From assembly GCF_018424695.1 (NCBI RefSeq), contig NZ_QTNQ01000002.1, forward strand, positions 62,001 through 126,000: 64,000 bases of DNA. Reading direction: 5' to 3'. The notes beneath the pieces are model-generated. The model was not told the DNA's origin. It saw only the letters and a program-made list of their open reading frames with translations, and did not search any database. Below, piece after piece: positions 56,891 to 64,000 of this stretch (position 1 is its first letter; every line of letters begins with the position of its first letter). This DNA comes from Vannielia litorea. GTDB taxonomy: Bacteria > Pseudomonadota > Alphaproteobacteria > Rhodobacterales > Rhodobacteraceae. Both the position numbers and the translations under genes were made by a program.

Positions 56891-56987
56891 TTGACAGCTC
56901 GCGCGCCGCGAGGGTATTCCCAAACCCGAAATTAGGTCAGCTCAGTTGACTTTTATTCCCCCCGCCTCGCGTGGTAGTGAGGCGGGG
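56891..56987 (+). promoter_or_regulatory. gltD promoter region with two inverted repeats
   Basis: A perfect -35 (TTGACA, 56891-56896) has a weak -10 candidate (TATTCC at 56915-56920, 18-base spacer). The spacer contains the inverted repeat CTCGCG / CGCGAG (56898-56912), where a regulator could sit. A second inverted repeat CCCCGCCTC / GAGGCGGGG with a 10-base loop (56960-56987) lies in the leader just before the ribosome site GAAGGAGA. The rest of the 211-base gap after uppP has no gene. Confidence 0.45.
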
Positions 56988-57004
56988 ACAGTGAAGGAGA
57001 CGTC

Positions 57005-58441
57005 ATGGCCAAGCAGCCCATGCTGAAATTCGTCGAGCTAGAACGCCAGATGCCCGAGAAGCGGGAGGCCAATGTACGCTCGAAAGATTTCGATGAAATT
57101 TACGCAGAGTTTGCCGCAGAGCGCGCCGAGGCGCAGGCGAGCCGGTGCAGCCAATGTGGTGTGCCCTACTGCCAGAGCCATTGCCCGCTGCACAACAACA
57201 TCCCCGACTGGCTGCGCCTCACTGCGACCGGGCGGTTGAAAGAGGCCTATGAGCTGAGCCAGGCCACAAACACCTTCCCCGAGATCTGTGGCCGCATCTG
57301 CCCTCAGGACCGGCTGTGCGAAGGCAACTGCGTGATCGAAATGAGCGGCCATGGCACTGTGACCATCGGCTCTGTCGAGAAGTATATCACTGATACCGCT
57401 TGGGAAAACGGCTGGGTCGAGCCGCCGAAACCAGCAGAAGAGCGCCCCGAGAGCGTTGCGATCATCGGCGCGGGCCCCGGCGGCCTGGCGGCGGCGGACA
57501 TGCTGCGGCGCGCAGGCGTGCAGGTGACGGTCTATGACCGCTACGACCGTGCGGGCGGGCTGCTTACCTATGGCATCCCCGGCTTCAAGCTGGAGAAGGA
57601 CGTGGTGATGCGCCGCAACAAGCAGCTGGAAGACGGCGGCGTGACCTTCAGGCTCAACTGCAACGTTGGTGAGGACATTGCGTTCGAGGAGATCCAGAAG
57701 GAGCATGATGCGATCATCATCGCCACCGGCGTCTACAAGACGCGCGAGCTTCAGGCCCCCGGCGTGGGGGCCAAGGGGATCGTGAAAGCCATTGATTTCC
57801 TTACGGCTTCCAACAAGAAGAGCTTTGGCGATGCGGTTGAGGACTTCGAAAACGGGACGCTGAACGCCGAGGGCAAGAACGTGGTTGTCATCGGTGGCGG
57901 CGACACCGCCATGGACTGTGTGCGCACCTCGATCCGGCAGGGCGCGACCAGCGTGAAATGCCTCTACCGTCGGGACCGAGCCAACATGCCTGGCTCTCAG
58001 CGTGAGGTGGCCAATGCCGAGGAAGAGGGCGTGGAGTTCGTCTGGCTTTCGGCGCCGAAGGGCTTCACCGGCGACGAGAAGGTAGAAGGCGTGATGGTGC
58101 AGAAGATGCGCCTTGGGGCGCCTGACGCCAGCGGACGCCAAAGCCCTGAGATCATTGAGGGTTCGGACTACGTGGAGAAGGCTGACCTGGTGATTCAGGC
58201 GCTGGGCTTCGAGCCGGAGGAGCTGCCCAAACTCTGGGATCAGCCCGAGCTTCAGGTGACGCGCTGGGGCACTGTGAAGGCTGACTTCCTCACCCATGAA
58301 ACGCCGATGGAGAACGTCTATGCGGTGGGCGACATTCAGCGCGGCGCGAGCCTTGTTGTATGGGCGATCCGGGATGGCCGTGAGGCAGCGGAAGCAATCC
58401 TTGAGAAATTCAGTGCGGCCCGCGCGGTGGCAGCAGAATAG
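57005..58441 (+). CDS. gltD: Glutamate synthase (NADPH) small subunit
   Basis: Electron-entry subunit of GOGAT. N-terminal cysteine clusters CSQCGVPYCQSHC and CGRICPQDRLCEGNC bind Fe-S centres; the FAD site is GAGPGGLAAADMLRRAG, the NADPH site GGGDTAMDCVRTSIRQGA, and a late AVGDIQRGASLVVWAI closes the FAD domain. 478 residues. In this operon the small subunit comes first, with one extra gene before gltB. Confidence 0.97.
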   Translation: MAKQPMLKFVELERQMPEKREANVRSKDFDEIYAEFAAERAEAQASRCSQCGVPYCQSHCPLHNNIPDWLRLTATGRLKEAYELSQATNTFPEICGRICPQDRLCEGNCVIEMSGHGTVTIGSVEKYITDTAWENGWVEPPKPAEERPESVAIIGAGPGGLAAADMLRRAGVQVTVYDRYDRAGGLLTYGIPGFKLEKDVVMRRNKQLEDGGVTFRLNCNVGEDIAFEEIQKEHDAIIIATGVYKTRELQAPGVGAKGIVKAIDFLTASNKKSFGDAVEDFENGTLNAEGKNVVVIGGGDTAMDCVRTSIRQGATSVKCLYRRDRANMPGSQREVANAEEEGVEFVWLSAPKGFTGDEKVEGVMVQKMRLGAPDASGRQSPEIIEGSDYVEKADLVIQALGFEPEELPKLWDQPELQVTRWGTVKADFLTHETPMENVYAVGDIQRGASLVVWAIRDGREAAEAILEKFSAARAVAAE

Positions 58442-58470
58442 GGGCTGAAAAGGCAAAACGTCACAGGCAC

Positions 58471-58503
58471 AACCCATGCACATCCTATGCACAACCCATG
58501 CAT
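58471..58503 (-). repeat. Array of 11-bp direct repeats, copy 2 (A-B-A)
   Basis: Read on the plus strand: AACCCATGCAC (58471-58481), ATCCTATGCAC (58482-58492), AACCCATGCAT (58493-58503). It is the reverse complement of the array at 36436-36468, with the same A-B-A order. It lies 29 bases after gltD and 107 bases before the next gene. Confidence 0.85.
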
Positions 58504-58566
58504 AGGAAGAGTGTTAAAGGTCAGCCCTTGTGACGCAAAAGCTTGACAGCGCCGTACACCCCCAAA

Positions 58567-58583
58567 GGTCAGAATCGCTGACC
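58567..58583 (+). promoter_or_regulatory. Inverted repeat before the envelope-protein gene
   Basis: GGTCAG / CTGACC with a 5-base loop lies 27 bases before the GTG at 58610. A TTGACA is at 58543-58548, but no convincing -10 follows. AGGTCAG also occurs at 56934 and 58517. Confidence 0.35.
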
Positions 58584-58609
58584 GGACGAAACGAGAGAGT
58601 TAACAGCAC

Positions 58610-59320
58610 GTGAATATTGTCAGGCCCCTCCTGCCCCTCGCCCTTGCTGCCCTCGCGGCGGGCGGCGCGGCTGCACAAGAGACCAGCCCGCCAGCGGGCT
58701 GCACGGGGTTTCTGACTGTTCAGACGCGGGCTTGCACCGTCTCTCATTATTGGCGCTGCGAGGATGCCCCCGAGGGCACGACCTGGGAAGCTTCCCACGA
58801 CATCAACGGCCCCTCGAGCCTGCATGTTTATGACTCGGAGTTTCAGTGGGTGGATGCCTTCTACTTCAACACCGGAACCACCGAGCGCCTGTTCGAGCCC
58901 GGGCCTGACCCAATCAGCATGACGCAGCTGCTGGAAACCGGCGAAGACAGCTACGACTTCACCACCATCGAGCAGACGGGGGACGAGGCGATCAAGCTGA
59001 ACACCCGCGGCCGCGATGTGGTGACAGGCAAGACCGAAGTGATCGACGGGGTGGAGTTGAACACCGTCAACATCACCTCCGAGACCCGCGACGAAGAGGG
59101 CAACCTCGTGTTTGCCGCCGAGGGCAAACAGTACCTGTTCAAGCAAGAGCGGCTCTTCATGCTGGGGCAGGAGAGCTACTTTGACGGCCAGGAACGCTGG
59201 CAGGAAGACAACACGCCGCGGGAGTTCATCTTCCCCGGCGAAAAGGGGTTCAGCGACTTTCGGCCCCGCTACGGATGTAACGCGCTACAGGCGAGCCTTG
59301 TGCCGCCCGTTAGCCAGTGA
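58610..59320 (+). CDS. Exported protein of unknown function between gltD and gltB
   Basis: Protein of 236 residues with a signal peptide (LPLALAALAAGGAAAQ). The mature part has paired Cys (GCTGF, RACTVSHYWRCEDA, YGCNA), a Trp/Tyr-rich middle and NITSETRDEEGNLVFAAEGK strands, suggesting a periplasmic beta-sandwich with disulfides. GTG start with GAGAGAG upstream. The stop is 11 bases before the gltB ATG. I do not recognise a family with known function; its place between the two glutamate synthase subunits is odd. Confidence 0.8.
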   Translation: MNIVRPLLPLALAALAAGGAAAQETSPPAGCTGFLTVQTRACTVSHYWRCEDAPEGTTWEASHDINGPSSLHVYDSEFQWVDAFYFNTGTTERLFEPGPDPISMTQLLETGEDSYDFTTIEQTGDEAIKLNTRGRDVVTGKTEVIDGVELNTVNITSETRDEEGNLVFAAEGKQYLFKQERLFMLGQESYFDGQERWQEDNTPREFIFPGEKGFSDFRPRYGCNALQASLVPPVSQ

Positions 59321-59331
59321 AGGAGACCACC

Positions 59332-63873
<4,542 letters not shown>

Positions 63874-63901
63874 AGCCTTTTTTGCTGGCAACTTCGAATT
63901 T

Positions 63902-63931
63902 GGGGCGGCCTGAGGGCCGCCCCTGATTTTT
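63902..63931 (+). terminator. Intrinsic terminator of the glutamate synthase operon
   Basis: Stem GGGGCGGCC / GGCCGCCCC with loop TGAG, followed by TGATTTTT, 28 bases after gltB. Confidence 0.9.
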
Positions 63932-64000
63932 GCGGCCAGGGCGCTGCCGCGCCCGACGGTGCGAGGCCTTTATGGAGACGGTGATGCGCCTCCGCGACGC

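Noticed and set aside
63972..64000. Possible start of another plus-strand gene at the right edge (ATG at 63972 or 63983, the latter with GGAGA upstream)
   Set aside because: Only 6-9 codons are visible, which is too little to support a gene.

Overview
The window is chromosomal DNA of a GC-rich alphaproteobacterium, almost certainly Rhodobacteraceae (roseobacter group). The evidence is gene content and order: a rnd-kdsD-lptC-lptA-lptB-rpoN-hpf-ptsN run, rimP-nusA-ylxR-infB, homologues of mitochondrial complex I factors (NDUFA9 and NDUFAF5 types), long-form HPF, and a GT14/DUF5927-type glycosyltransferase next to NodH-like sulfotransferases. There is no prophage, transposase or CRISPR array. 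One short accessory patch (about 15.55-16.85 kb) looks acquired. No gene-free gap exceeds 300 bases.

Layout. 0-7.5 kb: a truncated response regulator/SpoIIE phosphatase, a Nudix hydrolase, then a tightly packed forward run (hslO, CoA-pyrophosphatase Nudix, cca, an ABC exporter, an RNA uracil methyltransferase). 7.6-9.5 kb: two L,D-transpeptidases flank a CAP-domain lipoprotein. 9.5-15.5 kb: hemH, an NDUFAF5-like methyltransferase, comF, grxC, a nitrilase-family amidase, a MarR regulator, ubiG and a prolyl aminopeptidase. 15.6-16.8 kb: an accessory two-gene unit with a HicA-like small protein. 16.9-22.6 kb: the transcription/translation operon rimP-nusA-ylxR-infB. 22.6-31.8 kb: mutT-argJ-PPIase facing secA, plus small envelope proteins and radC. 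31.8-36.3 kb: dnaK-dnaJ facing a GNAT acetyltransferase and alkB. 36.5-47.8 kb: a surface polysaccharide cluster with a KpsM-like permease, cysQ, kdsB, four glycosyltransferases, galU, galE and a sulfotransferase. 47.8-54.7 kb: the LPS-transport/rpoN operon, rnd and a secreted lysozyme-like protein. 54.8-64 kb: tRNA-Leu(CAG), an NDUFA9-like protein, uppP, and gltD - envelope protein - gltB.

How the genes work together. The polysaccharide cluster makes precursors (GalU and GalE for UDP-Glc/UDP-Gal, KdsB for CMP-Kdo), assembles a chain and probably sulfates it. CysQ would remove the PAP released by PAPS-dependent sulfotransfer. KdsD, in the lpt operon, supplies arabinose-5-phosphate for the same Kdo.

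The most unusual signals are regulatory. (1) ylxR has no ATG, GTG or TTG start ahead of its conserved domain; a CTG codon follows a strong Shine-Dalgarno sequence buried in the end of nusA, and a perfect hairpin containing the nusA stop codon lies between the two. (2) Two intergenic regions 22 kb apart carry the same array of three 11-bp repeats in an A-B-A order. (3) A canonical intrinsic-terminator structure lies between a good promoter and rimP.
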